The position numbers were made by a program, and so were the translations under genes. Below, in pieces: positions 1-8,552 of a stretch of DNA of 64,000 nt; position 1 is the stretch's first letter, and every line of letters begins with the position of its first letter. Origin of the DNA: Microbispora corallina (GTDB lineage Bacteria > Actinomycetota > Actinomycetes > Streptosporangiales > Streptosporangiaceae); the NCBI RefSeq assembly GCF_016863035.1, contig NZ_BOOC01000014.1, positions 1 through 64,000 on the forward strand, in the 5' to 3' direction. Under the pieces are notes generated by a model. It saw only the letters and a program-made list of their open reading frames with translations. It was not told the origin of the DNA and ran no database searches.

Positions 1-15
1 AAGGGTGCGCTTCAT
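1..15 (-). CDS. 5' end of a second secreted peptidase (truncated by the window edge)
   Basis: Only five codons (ATG, then Lys-Arg-Thr-Leu) lie inside the window. The identification rests on the DNA upstream of it, which matches closely, base for base over about 100 bp, the upstream region of the complete S1-type peptidase that ends at 505; both proteins begin with Lys-Arg-(Thr/Ser)-Leu, as expected for a signal peptide. A GGGAGA ribosome-binding site precedes the ATG at the same distance as in the paralogue. The function is inferred from this promoter and start similarity alone. Confidence 0.6.
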
Positions 16-112
16 AAGAATCTCCCTGGTCTGTCGTGAGGCGTCACTCGCGCCCCAACCGTCAGTAAAGGAACGGTTCGTAAGTTATCTGAGGATTGGC
101 TGGGAAGGGTGG
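8..112. repeat. Duplicated upstream region, copy 1
   Basis: This stretch holds the ribosome-binding site and leader of the truncated gene at the left edge. It aligns without gaps over most of its length with 2063-2167, in the same orientation relative to the downstream gene. The similarity fades further upstream but returns at a CRP-type box about 245 bp from each start codon, so the two peptidase genes appear to be a tandem duplication that kept its regulatory region. Confidence 0.8.
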
Positions 113-260
113 TAATCATGCGGTGCTCTTGATCCACCTGTCCGACCGCACATCCGGAGCGTTCTAGACGAGAGCTAGATAACCGATGCATAACTGCTGA
201 TGGGTCGCCCTTTACCGGTGATCCTGACTTCTGGTCGCGTGGATCGTTCCGGCCCACCAA

Positions 261-276
261 TGTGACGCAAATCACA
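261..276. promoter_or_regulatory. CRP/GlxR-type binding site (perfect TGTGA-N6-TCACA)
   Basis: The sequence TGTGACGCAAATCACA is a perfect match to the cAMP-receptor-protein consensus used by actinobacterial Crp/GlxR proteins. It lies about 245 bp upstream of the truncated peptidase gene, and a second perfect box sits at the equivalent place upstream of the paralogue. The conserved position between two otherwise diverged regions argues that the box is functional. Confidence 0.65.
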
Positions 277-391
277 TCAGCCGGACGAAACCAGATCGGC
301 CCCGCGACCCGTCGAAGATGCCTCTCCGATGGACCTGCCGGCCGGCCCGTACCGCCTCCGGGCCGGATCGTGCGGCGGCGGAAGTTCCAGG

Positions 392-427
392 GAAAAGGAG
401 AAGGCCCGGCCAGGGGGCCGGGCCTTT
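392..427 (-). terminator. Rho-independent terminator of the peptidase gene
   Basis: A perfect 11-bp stem (AAGGCCCGGCC with GGCCGGGCCTT) closes a four-base loop. Read on the minus strand the hairpin is followed by CTCCTTTTCC, a pyrimidine-rich tail. It sits about 80 bp beyond the stop codon of the minus-strand peptidase gene. Several short GGCCGGATCRG-like repeats lie between the stop codon and the hairpin. Confidence 0.8.
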
Positions 428-504
428 CCGTCGTGCTGGGGGCCGGATCAGACCCGTAGGGGCCGGATCAGGCCGGGATAGCCGGATCGGACTGTGCCGT
501 CAGA

Positions 505-2070
505 TCAGACGATCTTGCCGGACCACAGCGAGGCGGCCGACTTGTAGACGCCGTACAGCTCACCGTCGAAGTACGGCGAGATGCTGGTGTCGATGCGGTT
601 GTTCTTGTCGGTGTCGGAGACGCCGATGGTCACACCGTTCAGGTAGCCGAGGCGGCGCGAGCTCTTGTACTGCAGCAGCCACGACGACCCGATCGAGCCC
701 TCACCGGTGAAGGAGGACTTGACGCCGACGAGCTCCTCGCCCTTGATCGCGGAGGCCTGGGCGGCGAAGGTCTTGCCGTAGCTCCACTTGAGGGTCTGGC
801 CGCTGAAGCTGTGGTTGCCGTCCGGGTGCGACCCGCTCGGGTAGCCGAAGACGAAGACGTTCTTGCCGAGCTTCTGGTTGTAGGCCAGGCCCTGCCCGCC
901 GACGTTGTCGCCGAGGCGGCCGACGTCCTTGAGGCCGACGCCGAAGACCTTGGCGGTGACCTTGTAGTCCAGGTCGTAGCTGCCCCAGAAGGTCCGCTTG
1001 AAGTACTTGTACGTCGCGGTGGGGGTGGCCGTGGGGGTGGGGGTCGCCGACGGCGACGGGCTCGGCGACGGGGTCTCCGAGACGAGAGCCTCGGGGGCCT
1101 CGACCTTCGTCCGGAAGAAGAGGGCCTTCTTGTCCGGGCTGTAGTAGAAGTCCTGGTTGCTGTTGTACTGCCCGGCGGTCAGCTCGTCCGTCTTCACACC
1201 GGTGCGCGGGTCCCACGGCCCGTCGCCCTTCAGGTCCTTGCCCTTGTTGGCGGCCTGGAAGGCGTCCGCGGTGATCGAGAACACGTCGGACTCGGGGGTG
1301 CCGACCGGGACCAGGTGGTCCGGGTCGCCGACCGAGTTGACCTCGATCTTCGACCAGGCCGTGGTCTTGTCGTTCTCGATGCGGGCCTTGTCCTTGTAGG
1401 CCTGCCACTTGTGCTCCCACACCTTGGAGTAGGAGCCGAAGCCGGCGCCGGTGGGCAGCACGCCGTTGTACACGGTGACGAACGCGTAGTCGCGGTCGCC
1501 GTCCTCGTAGACGTCGAAGTCGTAGTGGGTGAAGGCCTGCTTGCCCACGTAGATGCCCCAGGGCGTCTTGCCCTGGTAGTAACCGGGCACGAAGACCCAC
1601 TTGTCGAGGGTCTCGCGGTTGCTCTCGGTGTCGTAGACGCAGTGACCCGCGGTCGCCACCAGGTTGTGGTACGAGGACTGCACGGAGGTGGCGGTGCACC
1701 AGTGCGGCCGGTGGTCGGCGCCGATGAAGAACACCTTGCCCAGCGTCTTGGGCAGGTTCACGTTCTTCGACTTGGCGGTGCTCTTCTTCTCGTCGCCGAT
1801 CGCGGGCACGACGCCCGGCTTGGTGTCGGCCGACGGGCCGCCGGTCGAGACGTGCTTGGCGACGACCTTGGTCTCCACGTCGTACGGCGTGGCGTTGACG
1901 AGGTTCGCGTAGTGCTCCGCGAACCAGAACGTCGCGATCTCCTTGGCCGCGAACGGCGTGTTGGCCAGGATGACGGACGGAACGGTGTCGGAGGCGTGAG
2001 CCGGGGCGGCGACGGCCGCGGAGGCCAGGAGGCCGGCCGCGACGCCACCCAGAGCGAGCGAGCGCTTCAA
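505..2070 (-). CDS. Secreted S1/V8-type peptidase-like protein with the nucleophile position changed
   Basis: The 521-residue protein starts at a TTG preceded by GGGAGA and has a signal peptide of about 26 residues ending in APAHA. The trypsin-like fold is recognised from the His box LVATAGHCV (about residue 143) and the Asp box RDYAFV (about residue 193). A Pro/Thr/Ser-rich segment (about residues 330-352) interrupts the domain. Where relatives carry GSSGGPW, this protein reads GSIGSSW near residue 460, so the catalytic Ser position is occupied by Ile. It may therefore be a catalytically dead, secreted binding protein, or use a neighbouring Ser. A truncated paralogue lies at the left edge. 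A CRP-type box 245 bp upstream suggests carbon or cAMP control. Confidence 0.8.
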   Translation of the reverse strand: MKRSLALGGVAAGLLASAAVAAPAHASDTVPSVILANTPFAAKEIATFWFAEHYANLVNATPYDVETKVVAKHVSTGGPSADTKPGVVPAIGDEKKSTAKSKNVNLPKTLGKVFFIGADHRPHWCTATSVQSSYHNLVATAGHCVYDTESNRETLDKWVFVPGYYQGKTPWGIYVGKQAFTHYDFDVYEDGDRDYAFVTVYNGVLPTGAGFGSYSKVWEHKWQAYKDKARIENDKTTAWSKIEVNSVGDPDHLVPVGTPESDVFSITADAFQAANKGKDLKGDGPWDPRTGVKTDELTAGQYNSNQDFYYSPDKKALFFRTKVEAPEALVSETPSPSPSPSATPTPTATPTATYKYFKRTFWGSYDLDYKVTAKVFGVGLKDVGRLGDNVGGQGLAYNQKLGKNVFVFGYPSGSHPDGNHSFSGQTLKWSYGKTFAAQASAIKGEELVGVKSSFTGEGSIGSSWLLQYKSSRRLGYLNGVTIGVSDTDKNNRIDTSISPYFDGELYGVYKSAASLWSGKIV

Positions 2071-2167
2071 GAGGATCTCCCTGGTCTGTCGTGAGGCGTC
2101 ACTTGCGCCCCAAGCGTCAGTAAAGGAACGGGAGCAAGTTATCTGAGAAAAAGCTGGGAAAGTGGGC
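2063..2167. repeat. Duplicated upstream region, copy 2
   Basis: This is the leader and start region of the complete peptidase gene; it aligns almost base for base with 8-112. The 336-bp stretch between the peptidase start and the stop of the MarR gene holds this copy, the CRP-type box and nothing else recognisable. Confidence 0.8.
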
Positions 2168-2313
2168 GATTCGGGCTGCCTGTCCGGGATCGTGGAACCC
2201 GCCGCTTGACTGGCGTGACGCAGGTCAGTGCTGTATGCGGCACGTTTACGCTGATCATGAACCTGAAGGCGAGCTTGACAGGCACGTGGCAGGTGGATCG
2301 GTCTATCCGCGAC

Positions 2314-2329
2314 TGTGAGCGAAATCACA
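2314..2329. promoter_or_regulatory. CRP/GlxR-type binding site (perfect TGTGA-N6-TCACA)
   Basis: TGTGAGCGAAATCACA matches the consensus in both half-sites. Its spacing to the peptidase start (244 bp) equals that of the box upstream of the truncated paralogue. The central AA/TT bases required for a Rex operator are absent, so Crp/GlxR is the better assignment. Confidence 0.65.
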
Positions 2330-2406
2330 TATCGCCCACGAAACCGGAGGTCGCCGCCGTCACGTCCGAGAATGCCGCGTTAGGACCCGGTCTCCCAGGG
2401 AACGGG

Positions 2407-2931
2407 CTACTGCACTCCGCTGTCGGAGGCGTCAAAGGGAACGAGAAGCGTGCGCAGCAGGCCCGCGAGGGCCTGCTGTTCATGCTGTTCCAGGCCGCCG
2501 AGCAGCTCCCGCTCACGCCGCAGCAGGTCGGCGAAGGCGGCGTCCACCCGGTGCAGCCCCGCCGGAGTGAGCCGCACGAGGACGCCGCGGCGGTCCTCCG
2601 GATCGGGACGGCGGGTGACCAGCCCGGACGCGGCGAGGCGGTCGATGCGGTTCGTCATCGTCCCGGACGTAACCAGCGTGGCGCGCAGCAGCGCCCCCGG
2701 GCTCAGCTCGTACGGGTCGCCGGCCCGGCGCAGCGCGGTCAGCACGTCGAACTCCCACGACTCGACGCCGTGGTCGGCGAAGGCGGCGCGGCGCTCGCGT
2801 TCCAGATGCCGGCTCAGGCGGGACACCCGGCTCAGCACCTCGAGGGGCGTCACGTCCAGGTCGGGACGCTCCTGCCGCCATGCCGCGACCAGCCGGTCCA
2901 CCTCGTCCTCGACGGGCCGTGAGAAGGTCAT
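2407..2931 (-). CDS. MarR-family transcriptional regulator
   Basis: The 174-residue protein has the winged-helix core of the MarR family: a long first helix (VSRLSRHLERERRAAFADHG), the helix-turn-helix around LLRATLVTSGTMTNRIDRLAASGLV, and the wing RRPDPEDRRGVLVRLT with the usual DxRxxxV pattern, followed by the dimerisation helices. Length is typical of the family. The start at ATG was chosen because the readable N-terminal extension crosses the operator region. It is divergent from a methyltransferase gene across about 80 bp containing two MarR-like palindromes, so it probably controls itself and that gene. The ligand is unknown. Confidence 0.9.
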   Translation of the reverse strand: MTFSRPVEDEVDRLVAAWRQERPDLDVTPLEVLSRVSRLSRHLERERRAAFADHGVESWEFDVLTALRRAGDPYELSPGALLRATLVTSGTMTNRIDRLAASGLVTRRPDPEDRRGVLVRLTPAGLHRVDAAFADLLRRERELLGGLEQHEQQALAGLLRTLLVPFDASDSGVQ

Positions 2932-2948
2932 GCGCCCGAGTGTAGCTC

Positions 2949-2998
2949 TCTTGACATCGAGATATCCGGGGCGATATCGATATCTCGACATCAAGATA
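2949..2998. promoter_or_regulatory. Paired MarR operators in the divergent promoter region
   Basis: Two imperfect palindromes with the core TCTYGA-CA-TCRAGA lie at 2949-2962 and 2983-2996, the second being nearly the reverse complement of the first. An AT-rich GATATCGATATC block joins them. This half-site type is characteristic of MarR proteins, and the region separates the MarR gene from the divergent methyltransferase gene. Confidence 0.65.
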
Positions 2999-3013
2999 AA
3001 TCGGAGGCAGTGG

Positions 3014-3772
3014 ATGACCCGCGACATCTGGGACCCGGACGTCTACGAGCGGTACGCCGGGGAGCGCGCCCGCCCCTTCTTCGAGTTGCTCGCCAGGGTC
3101 GACGCCCGCGACCCCGCGTACGTCGTCGACCTCGGCTGCGGCACCGGCGAGCTCACCGCGGCGCTGTGCCGCCGCTGGCCCGGCGCGACCGTGCACGGCG
3201 TCGACTCCTCGCCCGCCATGATCGCGAAGGCGCCGCCCGGTCCGACCTTCGAGGTGGCGGACGTGCGCGACTGGCGACCGTCGGCGACGGTCGACGTCCT
3301 CGTCTCCAACGCCCTTCTCCAGTGGGTGCCCGAGCACCGGGACCTGCTCGCCCGCTGGGTCGCCGGGCTGGCCGAGGGCGGCTGGCTGGCCTTCCAGGTG
3401 CCGGGGAACTTCGACGCCCCCAGCCACGCCGCCGTCCGGGAGCTGTGCCGGACGACCTGGCGCGAGGAGCTGGGCGACGTGCCGAGGGAGGCCCCGGTGG
3501 GGGACCCGGAGGAGTACCTCGATCTGCTCGCCGGGCTCGGCTGCTCGGTCGACGCCTGGGAGACCACGTACGTCCACGTGCTGCCGGGCGAGGACGCGGT
3601 GCTGAACTGGGTGCGCGGAACGGCGCTGCGGCCGCTGCTCGACCGCCTGCCGCCCGGGCGCCGAGACGACTTCCTCGCCGACTGCGCCCGCGTGCTGGGC
3701 GAGGCCTATCCCCGCCGGCCGTACGGCACGCCGTTCCCGTTCCGGAGGATCTTCGTCGTGGCCCACCGCTGA
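3014..3772 (+). CDS. tam: Trans-aconitate 2-methyltransferase-like protein
   Basis: The 252-residue protein starts at the ATG behind GGAGGCAGTGG. It has the class I SAM-binding motif VVDLGCGTGELT, the post-motif VHGVDSSPAMI, and the acidic AxVRDW loop, in the arrangement of the Tam family (length in E. coli about 250). Tam methylates trans-aconitate, a spontaneous by-product of the citric acid cycle, in the cytosol. Expression is probably under the divergent MarR protein. A different small carboxylate as substrate cannot be excluded from sequence. Confidence 0.85.
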   Translation: MTRDIWDPDVYERYAGERARPFFELLARVDARDPAYVVDLGCGTGELTAALCRRWPGATVHGVDSSPAMIAKAPPGPTFEVADVRDWRPSATVDVLVSNALLQWVPEHRDLLARWVAGLAEGGWLAFQVPGNFDAPSHAAVRELCRTTWREELGDVPREAPVGDPEEYLDLLAGLGCSVDAWETTYVHVLPGEDAVLNWVRGTALRPLLDRLPPGRRDDFLADCARVLGEAYPRRPYGTPFPFRRIFVVAHR

Positions 3773-3838
3773 CCCCGCATCCCAATCTGGACAAAAGGGA
3801 CGATCGGTACCGGTATTTGTTTACCTTCGAGTGGCACT

Positions 3839-5335
3839 ATGGCCATGAATAGGTACATAACCGTTCAGATTGGGGTGCTCGTGCCGATCGAAATCGAGGA
3901 CAAGTTCGACGTGCCGGCCGAGTTCGCGGTGCCCGACATGAGCGGCGTCCGGGGCTGCGCCTCGGTGTCCCGCACGCTCAGCCACCAGCTGGTCGCCACC
4001 TACTTCGACACTCCCGACCTGCGGCTCGCCGCCCGGGGTGTCACGCTGCGCAGGCGCCGCGGCGGGGACGACGCGGGATGGCACCTGAAGCTGCCGAAGG
4101 CCAAGGGCGCCCGCCAGGAGATCCACCACCCGCTGACCCGCAGCGCGAAGGTCGTGCCGCCCGAGCTCGCCCAGCTCGTGCTCGCCTACACGCGCGGCGC
4201 GCCGCTGGGGCCGGTGGCGCAGCTGGAGACCCGCCGCGGCCTGGTCCGGCTGTTCGGCCCGGAGGAGGCGGTCCTCGCGGAGATCGCCGACGACCGGGTC
4301 AAGGGCACGGTGTTCGGCGCCGAGCCCGTGGTGCGGCGCTGGAGGGAGGTGGAGGCCGAGCTCAAGGAGGGCGACCAGGAGCTGCTCAAGCGGGTCGCCA
4401 AGCGGCTGCGCAAGGCCGGCGCGACGCCGGCGGGCGCGAGCAGCAAGCTCGCGCGCCTGCTCGGGGACATCCCGGTCCGGCCCCTGGCGCGGCCCGAGCC
4501 CGGCTCGGCCGGCGAGGTCGTGGTCGCCTACCTGCGGGACCAGGTGAACGCGCTGACGGCCCGTGACCCGCGGGTGCGCCTGGCCGAGGAGGACGCCGTC
4601 CACCAGGCCCGCGTCGCCTCCCGCCGCCTCCGCAGCGCGCTCAAGGCGTTCAAGAAGATCGTCCCTGACACCGATCAGGTGCAGGGCGAGCTCAAGTGGC
4701 TGGGCGAGGTGCTGGGGGAGGCGCGCGACCTGGAGGTGATCCGGGACCGCTTCGCCCGCCGCCTCGACGCGCTCGACCCGTCGCTCGTCGTCGGCGAGGT
4801 GCGCCGACGGCTCGGCGAGGACCTCCTGGCCCGGGAGCAGGAGGCGTACGGCCGGATCCGGGAGGCGCTCAGCGGCGAGCGCTACTTCGCGCTGCTGGAC
4901 GCCCTCGACGCGCTCGTGGCCGACCCGCCGCTGACCCCGCTGGCGGCCAAGGACGCCGCCAAGACGCTCGGCACGATCACCGACAAGGGGTGGGCGCGCG
5001 TCGTGCGGTTCTACGAGGAGGCGCAGCGCGTCGAGGACCCCGCGGAGCGCGAGACCGCGATGCACGAGGTGCGCAAGGCCGCCAAGCGGGCCCGCTACAC
5101 GGCGGAGGTCGTCGGCGCCTCCGAGGCCGCGAAGCGGGCCGAGACGGTCCAGGAGGTCCTCGGGCGGCACCAGGACGGGGTCGTGGCGCAGGGCATCCTG
5201 CTGGAGGAGGCCGCGGCCGCCCGGCGGGCCGGGGAGGACACCTTCACCTACGGCGTCCTCGCCGGCATCGAGCGGTGCGAGGCCGACCGCGCCCACGCCG
5301 AGTTCCCCGGCGTCTGGGCCCGCGTCGCCCCGTGA
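3839..5335 (+). CDS. CYTH and CHAD domain protein (polyphosphate-related)
   Basis: The N-terminal CYTH domain (triphosphate tunnel metalloenzyme) starts with the signature IEIEDKF, and the C-terminal CHAD domain carries its conserved His/Arg-rich helices VHQARVASRRLRSALKAFKK and MHEVRKAAKRARY. CYTH domains hydrolyse or bind triphosphate compounds, and CHAD domains bind inorganic polyphosphate. The polyphosphate kinase gene a little downstream supports such a role. The start is uncertain: ATG at 3839 or 3845 gives a short extra leader, while GTG at 3875 or 3881 lies right before the CYTH motif; no candidate has a strong ribosome-binding site. Confidence 0.85.
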   Translation: MAMNRYITVQIGVLVPIEIEDKFDVPAEFAVPDMSGVRGCASVSRTLSHQLVATYFDTPDLRLAARGVTLRRRRGGDDAGWHLKLPKAKGARQEIHHPLTRSAKVVPPELAQLVLAYTRGAPLGPVAQLETRRGLVRLFGPEEAVLAEIADDRVKGTVFGAEPVVRRWREVEAELKEGDQELLKRVAKRLRKAGATPAGASSKLARLLGDIPVRPLARPEPGSAGEVVVAYLRDQVNALTARDPRVRLAEEDAVHQARVASRRLRSALKAFKKIVPDTDQVQGELKWLGEVLGEARDLEVIRDRFARRLDALDPSLVVGEVRRRLGEDLLAREQEAYGRIREALSGERYFALLDALDALVADPPLTPLAAKDAAKTLGTITDKGWARVVRFYEEAQRVEDPAERETAMHEVRKAAKRARYTAEVVGASEAAKRAETVQEVLGRHQDGVVAQGILLEEAAAARRAGEDTFTYGVLAGIERCEADRAHAEFPGVWARVAP

Positions 5336-5462
5336 CGACCCCGCCGCTCGGGAGCCGCCGGGTCCGGCCTCGCGCCGTGACGATCCGCCGCGCGAAGGCG
5401 CCGGGTCCGGCCTCGCACCGTGACGACCCCGCCGCTCGGGAGCCGCCGGGGTCCGGGCCCCC
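5331..5462. repeat. Three tandem copies of a 43-45 bp unit
   Basis: The unit begins CGTGACGACCCCGCCGCTCG and starts at 5331, 5376 and 5419. The first copy contains the stop codon of the CYTH-CHAD gene. Copies one and three are more alike than copy two. The array separates two convergent genes and might fold into GC-rich hairpins that stop transcription from both sides. Confidence 0.75.
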
Positions 5463-5471
5463 GCCGGCCGG

Positions 5472-6368
5472 TCAGGTCACGTGGCGTTCGAACGTGACGA
5501 CCCGGCCGGCGGCCCGGTTCAGGACGGCGAAGCCGCCCTTGGCCAGGGTGGGGTCGCCCAGGCGTCCGCCGTACACGGGTGGGATGAGCGCGGGCAGGAC
5601 CTTGCCGTGGCTGCACACGACGGCCGCCTCGCCGGAGTCGAACAGCTCGCGGAGCAGCCGGTCGGCCTCGGCCGGGTCGTAGCCGCTCTCCGACAGCGTC
5701 TTCTCCTTGCGGATCTCCAGTCCGCTCTCGGCGGCGTACGGCTTGAGCGTCTGCACGCAGCGCTTGCTGTGCGAGCTCACGAGCAGGGCAGGGCGGTAGC
5801 CGTCCAGGATCCGCGCCAGCGTCCGCGCCTGGTCCCGCCCGTCCGGGTCGAGGGGGCGGCGGTCGTCGTCGCCCGTCCACTCCTGCCGCGACCCGGCCAG
5901 GCCGTGCCGCACGAAGATCAGTGGTGAGGTGGCGAGCGGCAGGGCGGTGAGCGCCCCCAGGACGGCCCTGTCCCACTCGTAGGTCAGCCGCCGCCCGGCC
6001 TCCGGCAGGGGGAGCCAGACCAGCTCGTCCACCTCGTCGTTCCCGTCGAGGGCGCCGGGCGCGCCGCCGGCGTGCGCCTCCCCGCAGACGCGGGCGGCCC
6101 AGTAGTCGACCCGCTTGATCCGGCCGTCCTTCATGTAGTGGACGGGCGGCAGCGCGCGGCCCAGAACGACCTCCAGGCCCGTCTCCTCGGCCACCTCCCG
6201 CAGGGCGGCGGCGATGACGTGCTCGCCCGGCTTGAGCTTGCCCTTCGGGAAGCTCCAGTCGTCGTACCTGGGGCGGTGGACGAGGGCGACCTCGGGCGCG
6301 CTCTCGTCGCCCCGCCACACCACGGCCCCGGCGGCCCGGATCATCCCGGCCCCACCGTCGTCGCTCAT
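5472..6368 (-). CDS. mutT1: Nudix hydrolase fused to a SixA-type histidine phosphatase (MutT1 type)
   Basis: The 298-residue protein has an N-terminal Nudix domain with the full box G-x5-E-x7-REVAEETGL (about residues 40-65) and a C-terminal histidine phosphatase domain that begins with the RHG motif (IFVRHGLAG). This two-domain layout is that of mycobacterial MutT1, which hydrolyses 8-oxo-dGTP and diadenosine polyphosphates. The start chosen is the ATG six bases after GAGGGA. It follows the polyphosphate kinase gene by 23 bp in the same direction, as in Mycobacterium, so the two are probably one operon. Confidence 0.9.
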   Translation of the reverse strand: MSDDGGAGMIRAAGAVVWRGDESAPEVALVHRPRYDDWSFPKGKLKPGEHVIAAALREVAEETGLEVVLGRALPPVHYMKDGRIKRVDYWAARVCGEAHAGGAPGALDGNDEVDELVWLPLPEAGRRLTYEWDRAVLGALTALPLATSPLIFVRHGLAGSRQEWTGDDDRRPLDPDGRDQARTLARILDGYRPALLVSSHSKRCVQTLKPYAAESGLEIRKEKTLSESGYDPAEADRLLRELFDSGEAAVVCSHGKVLPALIPPVYGGRLGDPTLAKGGFAVLNRAAGRVVTFERHVT

Positions 6369-6391
6369 CGGCATTCCCTCGGGTCGCCCGC

Positions 6392-8494
6392 TCAGTCCAT
6401 CGACGACTGGTCGTCCACCGTGCGCCACCGCCGGCTCGCGATCAGGTGGTGCTGCAGGTCCACGTCGCCCCGGTGGCGCAGCCACTTGCCGTCGGAGTTC
6501 AGCGTCCACGCGGTGGTGCCCTCTCTCATGGCCAGGTCGAGCAGGTCGGACAGATACTTGCGCTGCTGGGGGCTGGCGACCTTCACCAGCGCCTCCACCC
6601 GGCGGTCGAGGTTGCGGCGCATGAGGTCGGCGCTGCCGATCCAGATCTCCGGCCGCCGTCCCCCGCCGAACTCGAACACCCGCGAGTGCTCAAGGAACCG
6701 GCCGAGGATGCTGCGCACCCGGATCGTCTCCGACAGGCCGGGGACGCCGGGGCGGAGCGTGCAGATCCCGCGCACCCACAGGTCGATCGGCACACCGGCC
6801 TGGGACGCCCGGTAGAGCGCGTCGATGATCGGCTCGTCCACCATCGAGTTCGTCTTGATGCGGATCCGCGCGGGCCGCCCGGCCTTGCGGTGGGCGATCT
6901 CCTGCTCGATCCGGGCGAGCAGGCCCGGCCGCAGCGACTCGGGGGCGACCAGCAGCCTGCGGTACTCCGACTGGCGGGAGTAGCCGGTCAGGTGGATGAA
7001 CAGGTCGGTGACGTCCTCGCCGACCTGCGGGTCGGCCGTGAGCAGGCCGAAGTCCTCGTACTGCCGGGCCGTCTTGGGGTTGTAGTTGCCGGTGCCGATG
7101 TGGCAGTAGCGGCGCAGCTCGCCGCCCGCCTCCTGGCGGACCACCATCGCCAGCTTGCAGTGCGTCTTCAGCCCGACCACGCCGTAGACGACGTGGCAGC
7201 CGGCCGTCTCCAGCTTGCGCGCCCAGGAGATGTTGGCGTGCTCGTCGAACCTGGCCTTGATCTCGACGACCACCACGACCTGCTTGCCCGCCTCCGCCGC
7301 GTCGATCAGGGCGTCCACGATGGGCGAGTCGCCGCTCGTCCGGTAGAGCGTCTGCTTGATCGCCAGCACGTCGGGATCGGCCGCCGCCTCCTCCACGAAC
7401 CGCTGCACGCTCGTGGAGAACGAGTCGTACGGGTGGTGGACGAGGATGTCCCGCTCACGCAGCACCGCGAACAGGTCGTCCTCCGCGCCGACGGCCTCCG
7501 CCGGGACGAACGGCCGGTAGCTGAGCTCGGGCCGGTCGAGGTCGGCGATGGCGTGCAGCCCGGTCAGGTCGAGCGGGCCGGGCAGGCGGTAGATCTCGTT
7601 GTCCGCCACCCCCAGCTCCTCCACGAGCAGGTCGAGCACCTGCGGGGTGATGGTGTCCTCGACCTCCAGCCGTACGGGAGGGCCGAAGCGCCGGCGCAGC
7701 AGCTCGCGCTCCAGCGCCTTCATGAGGTTCTCGGTGACGTCCTCGTCGATCTCCAGGTCCTCGTTCCTGGTGACCCGGAAGACGTGGTGCTGGACGACCT
7801 CCATGCCCTTGAACAGCTCACCCAGATGGGCGGCGATGACGTCCTCCAGCGGGACGAACCGGTCCTTCGACGCGGTGACGAACCGGGGCAGCTGGGAGGG
7901 CACCTTCACCCGGGCGAAGACCGTGTGGCGCGTCTCCGGGTTGCGGACCATGACGGCGAGGTTGAGCGACAGGCCCGAGATGTACGGGAAGGGGTGGGCC
8001 GGGTCGACCGCCAGCGGGGTCAGGACGGGCCGGATGCGCTCCCGGAACAGCTTGCGCAGCGCGGTGCGCTCGTCGCGCGCGAGGTCGTCCCAGCGGACGA
8101 TCTCGATGCCGGCCTCGGCCAGCTGCGGGCGGACGTGGTCGTGGAACACGGTCGAGTGGCGAACGGCCAGATCGTCCGCGACCGCGGCGATCCGCGTCAG
8201 CGCCTCGCTCGGCTTGAGCCCGCCCGTGGTCCGCAGCAGCAGGCCCGTCGCCATCCGCCTCTTGAGCCCGGCCACGCGCACCCGGAAGAACTCGTCGAGG
8301 TTGCTCGCGAAGATGGCCAGGAACCGCACGCGCTCCAGCAGGGGGATCGCGGGGTCCTCGGCCAATTCGAGGACGCGCTCGTTGAAGTGGAGCCAGCTCT
8401 CCTCCCGGTTGAGGTAACGGTCCGGGGGAAGAGGGGCCTGCTCGGGGAGAGTGACCTCCTCCGGTTCAGGAGATGGGGAGCTTTGGGCGGACAT
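6392..8494 (-). CDS. ppk: Polyphosphate kinase 1
   Basis: The 700-residue protein matches PPK1 in length and motifs: the N-terminal domain with [17 protein letters not shown] and [17 protein letters not shown], and the phospholipase-D-like catalytic half with the autophosphorylated His in [10 protein letters not shown] and the second motif [19 protein letters not shown]. It makes long-chain polyphosphate from ATP at the membrane periphery. A MutT1-type gene follows in the same operon and a CHAD protein lies nearby, forming a small polyphosphate/nucleotide-pool neighbourhood. The region before the ATG is AT-rich and shows no clear ribosome-binding site. Confidence 0.95.
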   Translation of the reverse strand: MSAQSSPSPEPEEVTLPEQAPLPPDRYLNREESWLHFNERVLELAEDPAIPLLERVRFLAIFASNLDEFFRVRVAGLKRRMATGLLLRTTGGLKPSEALTRIAAVADDLAVRHSTVFHDHVRPQLAEAGIEIVRWDDLARDERTALRKLFRERIRPVLTPLAVDPAHPFPYISGLSLNLAVMVRNPETRHTVFARVKVPSQLPRFVTASKDRFVPLEDVIAAHLGELFKGMEVVQHHVFRVTRNEDLEIDEDVTENLMKALERELLRRRFGPPVRLEVEDTITPQVLDLLVEELGVADNEIYRLPGPLDLTGLHAIADLDRPELSYRPFVPAEAVGAEDDLFAVLRERDILVHHPYDSFSTSVQRFVEEAAADPDVLAIKQTLYRTSGDSPIVDALIDAAEAGKQVVVVVEIKARFDEHANISWARKLETAGCHVVYGVVGLKTHCKLAMVVRQEAGGELRRYCHIGTGNYNPKTARQYEDFGLLTADPQVGEDVTDLFIHLTGYSRQSEYRRLLVAPESLRPGLLARIEQEIAHRKAGRPARIRIKTNSMVDEPIIDALYRASQAGVPIDLWVRGICTLRPGVPGLSETIRVRSILGRFLEHSRVFEFGGGRRPEIWIGSADLMRRNLDRRVEALVKVASPQQRKYLSDLLDLAMREGTTAWTLNSDGKWLRHRGDVDLQHHLIASRRWRTVDDQSSMD

Positions 8495-8552
8495 ATAACG
8501 AAATATGCCCCAAGTTGTTGAACAGAACGTTAATTTCGCCGCAACGAAATCG

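Noticed and set aside
811..2094. Long open frame on the plus strand across the peptidase gene
   Set aside because: It is the antisense reading of a GC-rich gene; its composition (mainly Val, Gly, Arg, Ala) lacks domain features, whereas the minus strand has a signal peptide and peptidase motifs.
5331..5462. Tandem array considered as CRISPR or attachment site
   Set aside because: The whole unit is repeated with no unique spacers and there is no integrase or tRNA next to it.
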